Of a stretch of DNA of 64,000 nt, positions 36,025-46,219 are shown in pieces. The first letter of the stretch is position 1. Every line of letters starts with the position of its first letter. The notes beneath the pieces are model-generated. The model was not told where the DNA came from. It made no database searches and was given only the letters and a program-made list of their open reading frames with translations. This DNA comes from Lasiodiplodia sp. COLG20 (Eukaryota > Ascomycota > Dothideomycetes > Botryosphaeriales > Botryosphaeriaceae). A program made the translations under genes and the position numbers. Location: NCBI GenBank assembly GCA_009801085.1, contig VNWV01000002.1, positions 1,116,001 through 1,180,000 on the forward strand. The letters are read 5' to 3'.

Positions 36025-37033
36025 CTATCCTGCCAACTCATGTCTTTGCCCATCGCTACGCGTCTCTGTTCCTTTCCATTCTGCGTGTTGTTGACCCTCC
36101 ATTTCGTACCTTTCCCGCTCTGGTCCAGAGGGGAACTCGGCCGGATTTAGAGGCGCGCCAGGCACCATCTCGCCGCGCGGGCTATTCAGAGGGCTATGAA
36201 GATGCGAATCAGACTGGTATGTCGGCGGCGGCGACGTTACGCTGCTGTTGGCGCCGCCGTCGTCTTTTGTCTCTCGCGTTGGCAGCTCAGAGCCGTGAGG
36301 CGGGTTGCGTTCCTCATCGTTGCTCGGTCCAGAGCCGCCATCCTTTCCTCGTTCTCTCCTTCGACGGCGGAAAATAAGGAAGGCTATTATGGTGGCCAGA
36401 AGAATGGCGAAGCCTCCCACACCCACGCCGACGCCTACACCTATCGCAACAGCATTACCCGAGGAGGACGAGGATGCCGTGGTGGTCGCAGATGCGGTTG
36501 CCGAGGTGGTGGAGGAGCTGAGGTACGGTATGGTGGTGACGACTTCGGCAGTTCCGTAAGTGAAAATGTTGGTTGCGTTGCTGCAGCAGTCATATCCCCT
36601 GCCGCAACAGTAGGAGCCGCCAGTGCCGCACGTTGCCAGGCCTTGGCCAGCGTCCAGTGTATCGGAAGCTGGGAGAGGCGCTTCTGTCAGTTCCATGACA
36701 TGGTGATGTATGAGCGAGCGACTTACATCCGAGACAGACTTGTGGGCAATCGGTCGAGTTCCATGTCCGGTCTGTACAGGACGAGCGGTAGACGGTGTAT
36801 TGATAGGAACGGCGAGTGTCTGGTCCCGGCTGGCAGAGACCGTTGGAAAGACAGATGAAGCCCGGGCCGCAGCATGGAGAAACGGCTTGGTCGGGGAAGC
36901 ATGGGCTGCCACTGGACTGGATGCCGTTCGGATAGAAGCAATTCCGGGTGTCGTCTTTGTTGCTAGTGCCTTGGGCTGCGGCAAGTGTCGAGAGCAAGAG
37001 AGTACAAGTGCACGACCACGGCGCTATCCGCAT
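36025..37033 (-). CDS. Cys-rich single-pass membrane protein with PPxY tail
   Basis: Unrecognised family with the layout of fungal surface sensors (Wsc/Mid2-like in plan, not in sequence). Minus-strand exons 37033-36727 and 36668-36025 give 316 residues. The signal peptide is about residues 1-21 (MRIAPWSCTCTLLLSTLAAAQ). The outer part has about 16 Cys, including SPCCGPGFICLSNGLCQPG and GSYCCGRGYDCC, then a Ser/Thr-rich stalk and one Gly/Val-rich helix (AVAIGVGVGVGVGGFAILL onward) with a RRRRRER stop-transfer signal. The roughly 120-residue cytoplasmic tail is Pro/Ser-rich with PPPTY, a PY motif that could recruit an Rsp5-type ligase. It shares a 643-bp divergent promoter region with the esterase gene. 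Confidence 0.8.
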
Positions 37034-37676
37034 GACGATTGTTAGTTGGAAGTGGTATGTATGCCCGCGCGGATGACCTCAGGTCTTCTGAGTTCGTCTC
37101 ATCGACTTGCTGAGGTCGCATGGCAATGGCTGGTGTGGCTCACGGAGCATGGAGGTGGACAGGGCGGGAAGGATTCGAAGGAGTATTATACGCTGAGTGA
37201 GCTTCCAATTGCTGCACAGCGCACCTAATGTGTAACCAACACGATGGGTCGTGTGCGTCAGCCGCTGGCCAATCGACCCCGGCAGTCAGATTTTAGCAGA
37301 GCGCTAGACAACCCTGCCCCTGCCCACCTCCCATGTCTTGAATTTGAGAATTGGCGACGATCATGGCCTCATTAGGCGCGGCCGGCCAACATTGCCTGCC
37401 GGTTCGAGAGGAGAGCGGAGCTATTGACCGGACGTGCTCTTGTGCGGTCGGTGTCGTCAACATTCGTGGATGATGGACTAAAATTAAGCCTCTGCCGCCT
37501 CAGCCGCAGCCCTGCGAGAGAGCCAACGCCGTTGACATCAGATACTTCGGTCATGTACTCAAGCGTGGATAGCTCCGGCGCTGCTTGTCGGCGATAAAAG
37601 CAGGAGCGACCCGGAGAAAGCTTGTACCTTCAGCAGCTCCTGTTTCCCGAGCTTGATTACAGAGCAGCGCTGCGCC
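37034..37676. other. Divergent promoter region
   Basis: 643 bases between the start of the Cys-rich membrane protein (minus) and the esterase (plus). Nothing coding; it may be a bidirectional promoter. Confidence 0.5.
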
Positions 37677-38700
37677 ATGCTACCGACCCTGCTCGCCGTC
37701 ATCTCCTCCCTTGGCGCTGCATCCGCGACAGGGAACCCTGCGTCTCGAGCAGCACTCCCACCCGGATGTGGAAACGAGCTCCCACGCGGTATCGAACCTG
37801 GTGTGTCGACCAACACAACCATTGACATTGCCGGCGTCGAGCGCCAGTATCGCATTCATTTGCCCGACAACTACGACGCAAACAACCCCGTCCCGCTCAT
37901 TCTCTCTTACCATGGCCGCGGCAAGGACATGAAGTTTCAGGAGGAGCTCTCGCAATTCTCGAACAAATCTAACAACCCCGATGCCATTGCCGTCTACCCA
38001 CAAGGCGTGCCTGTGAGTGCTCCGGCTTCTGTGAGATAGTATCGCCATGCTGACTTGCATTGAGACCGCCGGTGGCACCCATCAATGGCTCGGAGACATT
38101 TCCGCCAACGAGACCGTGAATAACGATATACAATTCACCACCGAGCTCATTGCGAATCTGAGCTCGACTTACTGCATCGATCCCGCGCGCGTCTACGCCA
38201 CCGGCAAATCCAACGGTGCCGGCTTTACCACTCTGCTCGCCTGCGATCCCGATGCTTCCCTCCAGATTGCCGCCTTTGCTCCCGTGAGTCCGGCCATTTA
38301 CAAGGGTGTGCTCGGCGCACCTGAGGGCGAGCTGCCTCCCTGCAAACCTGGCCGAACGCCCATCCCGATTCTGGAATTCCACGGCTTCGCCGACGGCCAG
38401 ATAGGCTACAATGGCACCTCGAAACGCGGCGAGACGGCGAACATCCCGGAATACATGAACGACTGGGCCACGCGCAACGGATTTGATGCACAGGAGAACA
38501 AGACGACCGACGTATGTGCAGGCACCGACTTCCCCGAGGCATGGAAGCATACCTGGGGCGACGGCGTCGTGCAGCACTACAATGCGTCCAACTTGGGGCA
38601 CACCTGGCCCGACACATATCCGAATGCGGATGATGGTCGTCAGACGTGTTATGATGCTACGCCCTTGATCATGGACTTCTTTGAGAGATTTACCCTGTGA
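37677..38700 (+). CDS. Secreted CE1-type esterase (feruloyl esterase / PHB-depolymerase-like)
   Basis: Secreted alpha/beta hydrolase, probably releasing ferulic-type acids from plant cell-wall polysaccharide. Exons 37677-38012 and 38065-38700 give 323 residues. The signal peptide is about residues 1-17 (MLPTLLAVISSLGAASA). The 52-bp intron lies in the segment VYPQGVP/TAGGTHQW. The catalytic Ser161 is in GKSNGAG, the acid is likely the Asp in EFHGFADGQIGYNG, and the His is in NLGHTWPD near the C-terminus; HGRGKD near residue 80 is the oxyanion-side loop. Cys residues near 149, 168 and 219 suggest disulfides. No carbohydrate-binding module is seen. It is convergent with the HAD-terpene cyclase 318 bp away. 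Acetyl-xylan esterase or PHB depolymerase activity cannot be excluded. Confidence 0.83.
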
Positions 38701-39018
38701 GAAACCGGCACTGGGGTGCATGGGTCACTACTGGGAGTTCCTTAAGGATATAGATTATGGAATATCACTTCGAACTCAGAGAACAACCCCGAGATGTGCA
38801 GCATGAAGCATTCTTGGATTTGGTTCGTTATTCGTCGACAGGCCACCTATTTCACATGCTCTCCAATCCGGAGGTGACTAGTCAAACTATCCGTGACCTC
38901 GCCCGAACGCCACATAAGCGATTCTCTAATGATCATGGACTGGTTTGCTCCAGCTTACTGGAAAAGAGAGATTTGTAAGTGGTAGAGATTGTTCGCGAGG
39001 AAGAGCTATCATTCTGCG
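38701..39018. other. Convergent 3' region
   Basis: 318 bases between the esterase and the minus-strand cyclase. It holds a 73-codon ATG frame (38757-38978) that looks like nothing known; I treat it as non-coding. Confidence 0.5.
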
Positions 39019-40714
39019 TTAGACCGATATCATGTTGTCGTACTGCACCAGGATCCGTGTTCCACTCTGCTGCATCACCATGACATTGTCATGTTCCGTC
39101 CTCTGCTTCGTCATCCAACCATTGCCAGCTAGTGCCTCCACGGCCGCGACCGCCAGTGCCGTCGTAAGCATTCTGTTACCCACTTTCAGCTGAGTAGTGC
39201 CGTAGTTGCATAGCCACCCCAGCCCGAACGACCCGTCCTCCTGCTGCATACTGAGCAGCCGCCTGAGGTCCATTTCGTCATGAATGCCCATGTAGTGGCA
39301 CGCCAGTACCCGCATCGCCAATCCCAACGAATCTGCGGGAATATTGACGCGTTCCTTGAGCCGCTCCCGCAGCAACGCCGCCGTGTTGCGGAACATGTCT
39401 GATTTGGGATTGTCAACCAAAAGTCGAGCAAAGAAATAAAGATACACGTCCGGTTGGGAGTAGTAACGCGTCCCATTGGTGTACCCTCGGAAGAAAAGCA
39501 CGTTCTGGATCCAGTCCTTTGTCGGCTGGAGGGCTGACTCGTTGCCGCGCCCGAACTTATAATACATCCGGACGACGTTGACGCACACCGCTGGATCTGT
39601 CCGATTATTCGGCTTGTCGAAATATACCTGTGGGCAGTTGTTCAGCACTCCGTATGTCGTTGCCGCCCACTGATGCTCACCTTGACGATACCGTCAGCTG
39701 TTAGCTGCTCTGACGAAATCATATCATCCATGATTGAATGCGCTACGCTACTTTCAAGCGGTAGCACATTGAATGCATAGGATGTCGTATCCACGTCATC
39801 AAATGTTGCTTGTGATCCCCCAGACGGAGCTTCTGTGGAGTCAGTCACCCCTCTTCATCTGCGACTAAGGCCTCACTAACCTGCAAAATAGTTCCACGTG
39901 CGGTCAAAGTGCCTAAGGTTCAGAAGGCTTCTGTTATCACCCAGTCAGCAACATTGGCCAAAACAGAGAAATAATTCTTGGCTGCTTACATATCCTTCAT
40001 CACCTCGTAGGTAAGAAGCTGTGAGAAATTGTCGTGGATGACATCCCCCCTTTCCGTCTCTGAACAGACCTTCTCAGCATTCCCACTCATCCACTCTCTG
40101 CCTCTTTGAACCGGATTGTCGAGGAGGTTCAAAAGCTTTCTTCGCACGTTTGCTGCATCATCAAAAAGGATGGTCTCCCGGAAGCCCAGGGACTGAGCGG
40201 CCACAACGTTGTCCGTCTGATCATCCACAAAGACAGTTTCGTGAGGCACCGTTTCCGCCTCCTTGAGCACGTGGTGGTAGAAGCGGAGCTCGGGCTTGCG
40301 CATTCCGGCCTCGCAAGACGTGAAGATTCGATCGAAGACGTCCCATCCGAATGGCTTCCGCCGGAGGAACTCCCAGTCCGGCCGAGAGATGTTGGACATG
40401 GCGTAAACGCAGAGACTTGGGTGTGCCGCTCTTAATTCTCGAATTGCTGCAACTACACCGTCGTTCTGCTCCAGTGAGTTCCTCGCCATGGCAAAGGCAG
40501 CCGCTACATCCGCAGCGGAAACCCCGCCTTGAGCTGCCAGCCGCGCGAAGCATTCATCCTCGCTAATCTTGCCACAGTCGTATTCGTACCAAGTATGCGA
40601 GTTGTAAAACTCCTTGAAGAGCTTTGGGCCAACGGTAGGCGTTCTCGGCGGGGCCCAGCTGCAAAGCACGTCGCCAATGTCGAAGATGATCGTCTTTATC
40701 GGTGCTTCTGCCAT
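39019..40714 (-). CDS. HAD-terpene cyclase fusion (drimane-synthase-like class II cyclase)
   Basis: Probable sesquiterpene (or longer prenyl diphosphate) cyclase of the HAD-like type known from fungal drimane biosynthesis (AstC, DrtB). Minus-strand exons 40714-39990, 39930-39881, 39832-39681 and 39627-39019 give 511 residues; all three joins keep frame. Residues 1-230 form a HAD fold: motif I IIFDIGDVL (Asp12; the second Asp of DxD is Gly), motif II AMSNIS, Lys in GMRKPE, motif IV VFVDDQTDNV. Residues from about 250 form an alpha-barrel cyclase domain with FDDVDTTSY (Asp271-Val-Asp273-Thr-Thr), the DxDTT variant of the class II acid motif DxDD, and QEDGSFGLGW like a QW repeat. The start is the first ATG in frame. 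I infer protonation-initiated cyclisation; whether the HAD half removes diphosphate is open. Confidence 0.85.
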
Positions 40715-42552
40715 CGCGTGTGCGTATACTTTGGGTGGAGGATATTGGAATGAAGGTTTCAAGCTTTGAGATTGTGGGGGAGAGGATTAGAGACGAGGTG
40801 CTGCGGGTTGTTCCAACAACGCCGAGTATGCTATACCAACCACGATCATTTATATCCAAGGAACCAGAGACCCCAACAGATTTAGCTCGGTCTGCCTAAT
40901 GAGAGCTATTCGCATTCGCCTTCGCCTTGGGACCGACGCTACACGCTCGTGGATAAATTTACCACGATTGAACCAAAGGCTCAAGCACTCAGCTTTTCGG
41001 CAGCCCGGAACGGACGCTCTCTTCTCTAGTCTACTGGGCACGAAGTCTCCTATTGGACAATATTTCCACACGCCCATGAGCCGCCTGACCTTTAGGCCTC
41101 GTGTTGTACCGCCATCAGCTGTGATCAAACTCCTTCCATGGGCGGGTCGTCCAATTACAGGGCCAGTCCTTTGCGATATTATGCTCTAGCGAGGTCTTGC
41201 GGTTGGTATTTTTTTTTTTCCTGAGCCGCCGTGGTTTTCTACCGGAGGCCAACAGGCAGCTACATGCCCCACATGTGGCTGAGGGCTTATCGGGTGGTTT
41301 ACTGATATTTGTGGGAGGGGAGTGTGATAGGATTCGGATGCGAAGCTCCGGATTTTCCGTTATGGCACCCACCCTCTCAGCTTCTCTCCCTTTGAAGGGC
41401 GTGATTCTCTACGAGTCAGTAGTTTGTGAATTCGTCTATCACACATTTATCGAACACCAATGGAAGAGAGATCTTCGCGAATCTTACCCACCACCACCTC
41501 GGCTTTTCGCCCCCACGCGCTTCCCGTGACCACACCACGAGACGGATTTCAGCTTAAATATTGAAACGGCCTTAACCTCGGGGCGCTTGATCAGCAAATA
41601 TCGCTCATCCTTCAGCTGCGCCTTGCGACAGTGGCTGGCGAACGTGCGATGCGGGCTACAGCTGGTATTCTGCGATCATTTTCCATTGAGCCTCACGGAA
41701 ATGACCGGAGGATCAACAGCGGGTTGCTAATTACGTATATCCGGTACCACAGCCCCCAGCATTCTCCACTCTTGCAGGCTGGAGCAAGCCTGCATGCCTG
41801 CTGCGGTAAACGGACGGGCCAAGTTGTAAAAAAAGAAAAAACAATGACCAGGCAAGATAAGCAGCCTCGCTTTTCAATGCCCTGAGCTCGCCCACGCTCC
41901 CGGCTTCCAGGTATCATGTGTTATGCTTACTGTCCTGTATTTGGGGCCTGAGAAGTTCCTTTAACCATGCTGATTCAGAACAACTTCTCACCTGACTCAC
42001 GCATTTCTTGCTGCGCCTCATCAACGCATGAGTCGGGAAGAATCCTTTGACGATCAAGTTGGTCTTCAGCTTCCACGTCATTCTTCCCATAATTTTGTCC
42101 CGGTCGTTTATCCATACACGAGTTCGTCAAGCTGACCCTCAAGGGCTTTGGTGATGCTTGGCCAGAGCTTGCGGGTTGAACGAAGATGGTGGCGCCTGAG
42201 GACGCAATACAGGTCTGATAATCTTGCTTGAACATGTTCAAGTACGAAGGGACGCACGTGGTATTTGCGAAGAATAGATGGCTTCATCGGGCTTAGTCCC
42301 ACCTCTGAGTGTAAATAGGTTCTGTTAATCGCGTGCCCTTTAATTCATTATGGTTTCAACACTAAAGAAGCAGTTCCGAGTTTTGAAATGATACTCAAGT
42401 AAGTGATATAAAGTACTAGTGACATCTTGATGAACCACCAATAAAGCTGCGGTTCTTTCTAGTAATCTAGACCTTTGTCCCAAGCCGAAATCTTGCCCTG
42501 AGCAGGGAGAATTGTTCTAAGCTAAAGCTCTGCCCTTGTCTGCTGGATTGCC
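40715..42552. other. Intergenic region upstream of the cyclase, no gene seen
   Basis: 1.84 kb upstream of the cyclase start and downstream of the small secreted protein gene. Short frames only; a T run lies near 41209-41219. It should hold the cyclase promoter. Confidence 0.45.
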
Positions 42553-43133
42553 TTAAGTGGAGGCCTTGCCCTGAGCAGGAGGCTTGCCCTGAACAGGATC
42601 CTCGGGCAGAAAAGCATTGTTCGGAAAAGCAAGAATGTACTCCATCTTTTGCTTGGGCTGCGTGCCCTGCTCTATGCGCTGAATCAGCGCCTTGCAATAG
42701 GGCCAAGTGTAACTAAAAACATCTTAGTCTGCTATGTCAAGAATACTTGGAATCAAAGTAAACGTACGCGGCGATATTGCCAGGCTGGACCTTGTGTTGT
42801 TTGAGGTATCTCCTGCAATAGTCTTCCATGGTCCTAGATACGTCTTAGAATGCAATCAGGGGAATATTACGGATTGAAGCGAACATACGGGTCGTCGTCA
42901 ACGACGACCCATCCGAGAATACGGCCATCGAGACCCTCAACAGGAGTCCATTGCGGTACCGGTCCATCGTCGGGGACCGCATCGATCGGCAAGTTCTCAA
43001 AGATGGATTCCATAAGTTCCTGATAGTTGTTGGACTCAGCAGTGGAGGGTTGGCCCTGCTGTTCGGTTGGAGCCGCCAGCGCCGCTGAGGCGGCGAGGAG
43101 GGCAATACCAGTGATGAGGTTGGAGGTCTTCAT
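42553..43133 (-). CDS. Small secreted protein, effector-like
   Basis: No family recognised. Minus-strand exons 43133-42889, 42833-42768 and 42712-42553 give 156 residues; splice joins read DDDPTMEDYCRRY and GNIAAYTWPYCKAL. A clear signal peptide spans about residues 1-20 (MKTSNLITGIALLAASAALA). The mature part is acidic in its first half (ESIFENLPIDAVPDDG, GWVVVDDD) and has two Cys (EDYC, WPYC), possibly one disulfide. The end is low-complexity Pro/Gly/Gln (DPVQGKPPAQGKAST). Its short length, secretion and lack of homology to known families are the usual signs of an effector candidate or lineage-specific extracellular protein. It sits between the cyclase and a Zn2Cys6 regulator, all on the minus strand. 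Confidence 0.75.
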
Positions 43134-43935
43134 GTTCGGAGGGCGATGAAGTGGTTGATGGTGACTGAACATTCATGGGAAATTTAGACCTTTATATATC
43201 TATTATCGGACAATGTTGAGGTTATCTGAGACCTATATTCCGCTGAAAAAATTTTCAAGACCCTTAAACAGGGCCCATTTGCAGGCTGGACCCTGTTGAA
43301 TGGAGAATCAGACTTTGGTGGCCTTTTATTTTTGCAACTGACGCTGATGATGAAGGGAACCACGGAATAAGAGGTTGAACGTTTTTTTTTTAAAGGACTC
43401 TCAGCAACGCTGGGTAGCTAGCCTGACCGGGAAATCTGCAGACGGTTCAGCGTAGTCCGCTCCTCATAAAACGCAGCCCATTGTGTAAGATGTTAGAAAG
43501 AGCAATCTGTTGAGCTCAAACAGGATAGTTGCAAAGAATTCGCATTTCCAAAAAAAAAAAAAAAAAAAGACAGGGTCTTAGCGCCCCATCGCGGTGCTTC
43601 CGGATGAAATTTAGTTCGAGTCCTATTCATAGAATTCCATATGGGTTTCATCCATACATAAAGACAAGTCACGCCGGTTAGCAGAGAATTTGGGCCATTG
43701 TGGAGAATAGTCTTCCTTTCTCTTTTGGCTCGGCTGCAGCGCCCGAAGAGAATCTGTTGAACCGCTTACTGAACCACAACACCTGAACGCCGGTTCCCTG
43801 CTATCGTTGTCTTGGTAATTAATTAGAAAATGAGTGGCGAGTTTCACAGACTGCCCGTGTGGGATATCCGTGCATCGACTGCTGGTTGTCGGTGCGAGAA
43901 TGGTGTGAGATAGTTGTGAGAGTGTTCCCAACCAG
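43134..43935. other. Intergenic region with poly(A) tract
   Basis: 802 bases between the small secreted protein start and the 3' end of the Zn2Cys6 gene. It contains a 19-base A run (43550-43568). A frame on the minus strand (43961-43623) overlaps the regulator's end and is not called. Confidence 0.5.
43550..43568 (+). repeat. Poly(A) tract
   Basis: A nineteen-base A run just downstream (on the minus strand) of the Zn2Cys6 gene, inside the candidate cluster. Confidence 0.8.
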
Positions 43936-46072
43936 CTAAACGTCAAAGTATCCCACTTCACCAGGGAAGCTCGCCCAGAATTCCTGGGTCGCGTTCATGA
44001 ATATGGCATCAAGATCGGCGTCGGAGATATTGAGATCCACATTCGTCCAGTCCTGAGTGAGGAAGGCATCATCAGTGATGACCTGATCCACGGGATTCGT
44101 GGTTCCTGCAGGTTCGACTCTGGTAAGGACGCTTGCATCAGGGGGCTCGGTGGGGTCAGCAAGATTATGATACAGTGGGCCATCCCGTGGGCGAAGACAT
44201 ACATTTGAACTTGGCACTGTTTGAGTGTTGCCTTCTTCGTCGGTCTGAACGGGCGATGGTTGAAGGGCGCCATAGTCGATCATTGCGCTACGAATAGTCC
44301 GCTGCTCCGCGTCTGGAATGCTGCTGCCACCCTCAACCCGGGCTCTGCGGTAGCAGGCTTGCATGCGTTTGATGGTTTCAAACTAATAAACTGTGAGCAC
44401 ATGGGACCTTTGACCAGCACGTAAAATAGCATACCCATTGCTGGGCCATGGGCCACTGCTCCTTCATCTCTTTGAGGAATGCGCAGCCCCGAACAATCTG
44501 CTCCTTGCTCTTGGCCATGGTCATAACGCCGTCTACTTCATCGAAGTGGAAGCTGTTCCGGTAGACGATGACACCCACAGCAGTGTAAATTGTGAAGCCA
44601 ATCCAGGGAACGAGCCCACGGACAAAGTAGAACCCGAAAGACTGAATCTTGTCAACCATATCGCATACAGTGGTGGCCACTTCGAACAACTCCCTTCTCG
44701 AAGTCTTGCGCCACTCGGTCCAGTCGGAGCTCTCGCGCGGGTCAGCACCGTTGGGTTGGAAATCCTGGCCAGGACCGAGCATGGGCAGGTAGGCTCGGTG
44801 CAGGAACATCAAGCTCATGAAATGAATGCAATGCATGTAGATGAAGCCTTGGCCCTGCTCAAGCGCATTATGAGCCTCCAGAGTCCAGATGCTGTATCGG
44901 AGCCTGGTCGGGAGGGATTGCGACCAGGCGCGAAGAGAGGTGGAGAGCTGCTGGAACCTGGAAGTTGGGCCCCATGGTAGCTCTTCATCCATGATATTGG
45001 AGCAAGCCCACGACGCCACAGCACCCCACACATCGGCAATTCTGAGACTGAACCCAATGATGCCGAGGTTCCCGAGAGGAAGCATGGCGGAAAAGGGACT
45101 GAAGGAGCCGTCGACCCGGGGGCATCGAACGGCTTCACCAAAGACATACATGTCGGTCTCACACGGCAGCTGTATCCGCATATCTGCGGCGGACAGAGAG
45201 CGCTTGCGTCCTTTGCCACCGCTCAACAGGCTGTCCATCAGGAAGCAGGTCCAGGCGGTGCGGCGGCGTTCTTCGGCAGCAATGAAGTCCTGGGGGCTCA
45301 GCACGGCATTGGGAGAAAGCGCGAGCTCCTCGCAAAGATTGAGAATCTGGACCATGCGGATGGCCATGCCCAGGTAGAACCAAGCTCGTCTGCCATTTCC
45401 GGCACCCCAGTCGTGGCCGGTCAGCATCAGCAGGGCCTGGATGCGCGAGAGACTAGGCGTCTCGATCTCAGGCTGCAGGATGTGGCGAGCATGGGCGGCG
45501 AAAGCTTTGCTGGCGTCAGTCGGGGTGGCGTAGGGCCCCGGGGCGTGGCGGCTGAACCTGCGGGCGTCACGGTGAGGATGGGTCTGGGTTTTCTCGCAGG
45601 CACGTGAAACCTACCTTACCGCAAGCGCCAGGATGGCCCACACAACCCACGGGTCGAGGGTCTTGTCGTTGACGCGGGCCAGGAAGGTCGGGGTGTGGTG
45701 GAAGCTCCACTTGTAGGAGCAGCGCAGATAGCTGTTCTTGATCTCATCCGTCATCAACTGGAAGCCGTCGACGTCCTGCAGCGAGGTGTCGAGGCCGGCG
45801 GGGAACAGGGCGCGCACGGCAGCAGAGCCGTCGTGGGCGTAGGCGGGCTGAGGCCGAGCCGAGGGCGCGCCATTCTCCTGGATGGAATTGGAAAAATCAG
45901 AGGTCTGGCGGCGGCGCTTCGACTGCCGGTGGATGGCGGAGGTGCCGGGCGGCGGGAAGCGGCATTGGTCAGCGCGGCCGGCGGCGCGGCAGCGGTCACA
46001 GGGCGGTTTGTCTTGGTGGATGCATTTCTGCTTGGCATTGCGACACGACACGCAGGCAATTGGATTCCGCAT
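43936..46072 (-). CDS. Zn2Cys6 transcription factor with fungal_trans domain
   Basis: Nuclear regulator and candidate pathway-specific activator of the surrounding block. Minus-strand exons 46072-45615, 45557-44435 and 44382-43936 give 675 residues. The zinc cluster starts at residue 8 with spacing C-x2-C-x6-C-x7-C-x2-C-x8-C (CVSCRNAKQKC, CDRC), with no N-terminal extension. The first splice gives LALAVRFSRHAPGPYATP. The middle domain has the fungal_trans signature EERRRTAWTCFLMDSLLSGG with a following PCET segment, and the C-terminal 150 residues are acidic and probably activating. The start at 46072 is the first ATG; the frame is open further upstream without one. Only 147 bp separate it from the stop codon of the receptor gene upstream on the same strand. 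Confidence 0.88.
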
Positions 46073-46219
46073 CGAGAGGGCTGTGACTGGTTTCCCGGAT
46101 GGTGAAGCCAGCAAGACGGCGACTGCCCAGAAAAAGGCCGGTGTTGCTCCGACCGCCACGCCTGGCCCGATGTCGTGGCCGCGCCCCAACTAGCTGTGCA
46201 TTGCTTCTATGCAGAACAC
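46073..46219. other. Very short tandem gap (147 bp)
   Basis: Space between the receptor stop (46220) and regulator start (46072), both on the minus strand. It must hold the receptor 3' end and the regulator promoter, so transcripts may overlap or read through. Confidence 0.6.

Noticed and set aside
38757..38978. 73-codon ATG frame between convergent genes
   Set aside because: Short, unique and located in the 3' regions of two genes.
43600..43640. tRNA T-arm-like string gttcgagtcc
   Set aside because: No matching acceptor, D or anticodon arms can be built around it.
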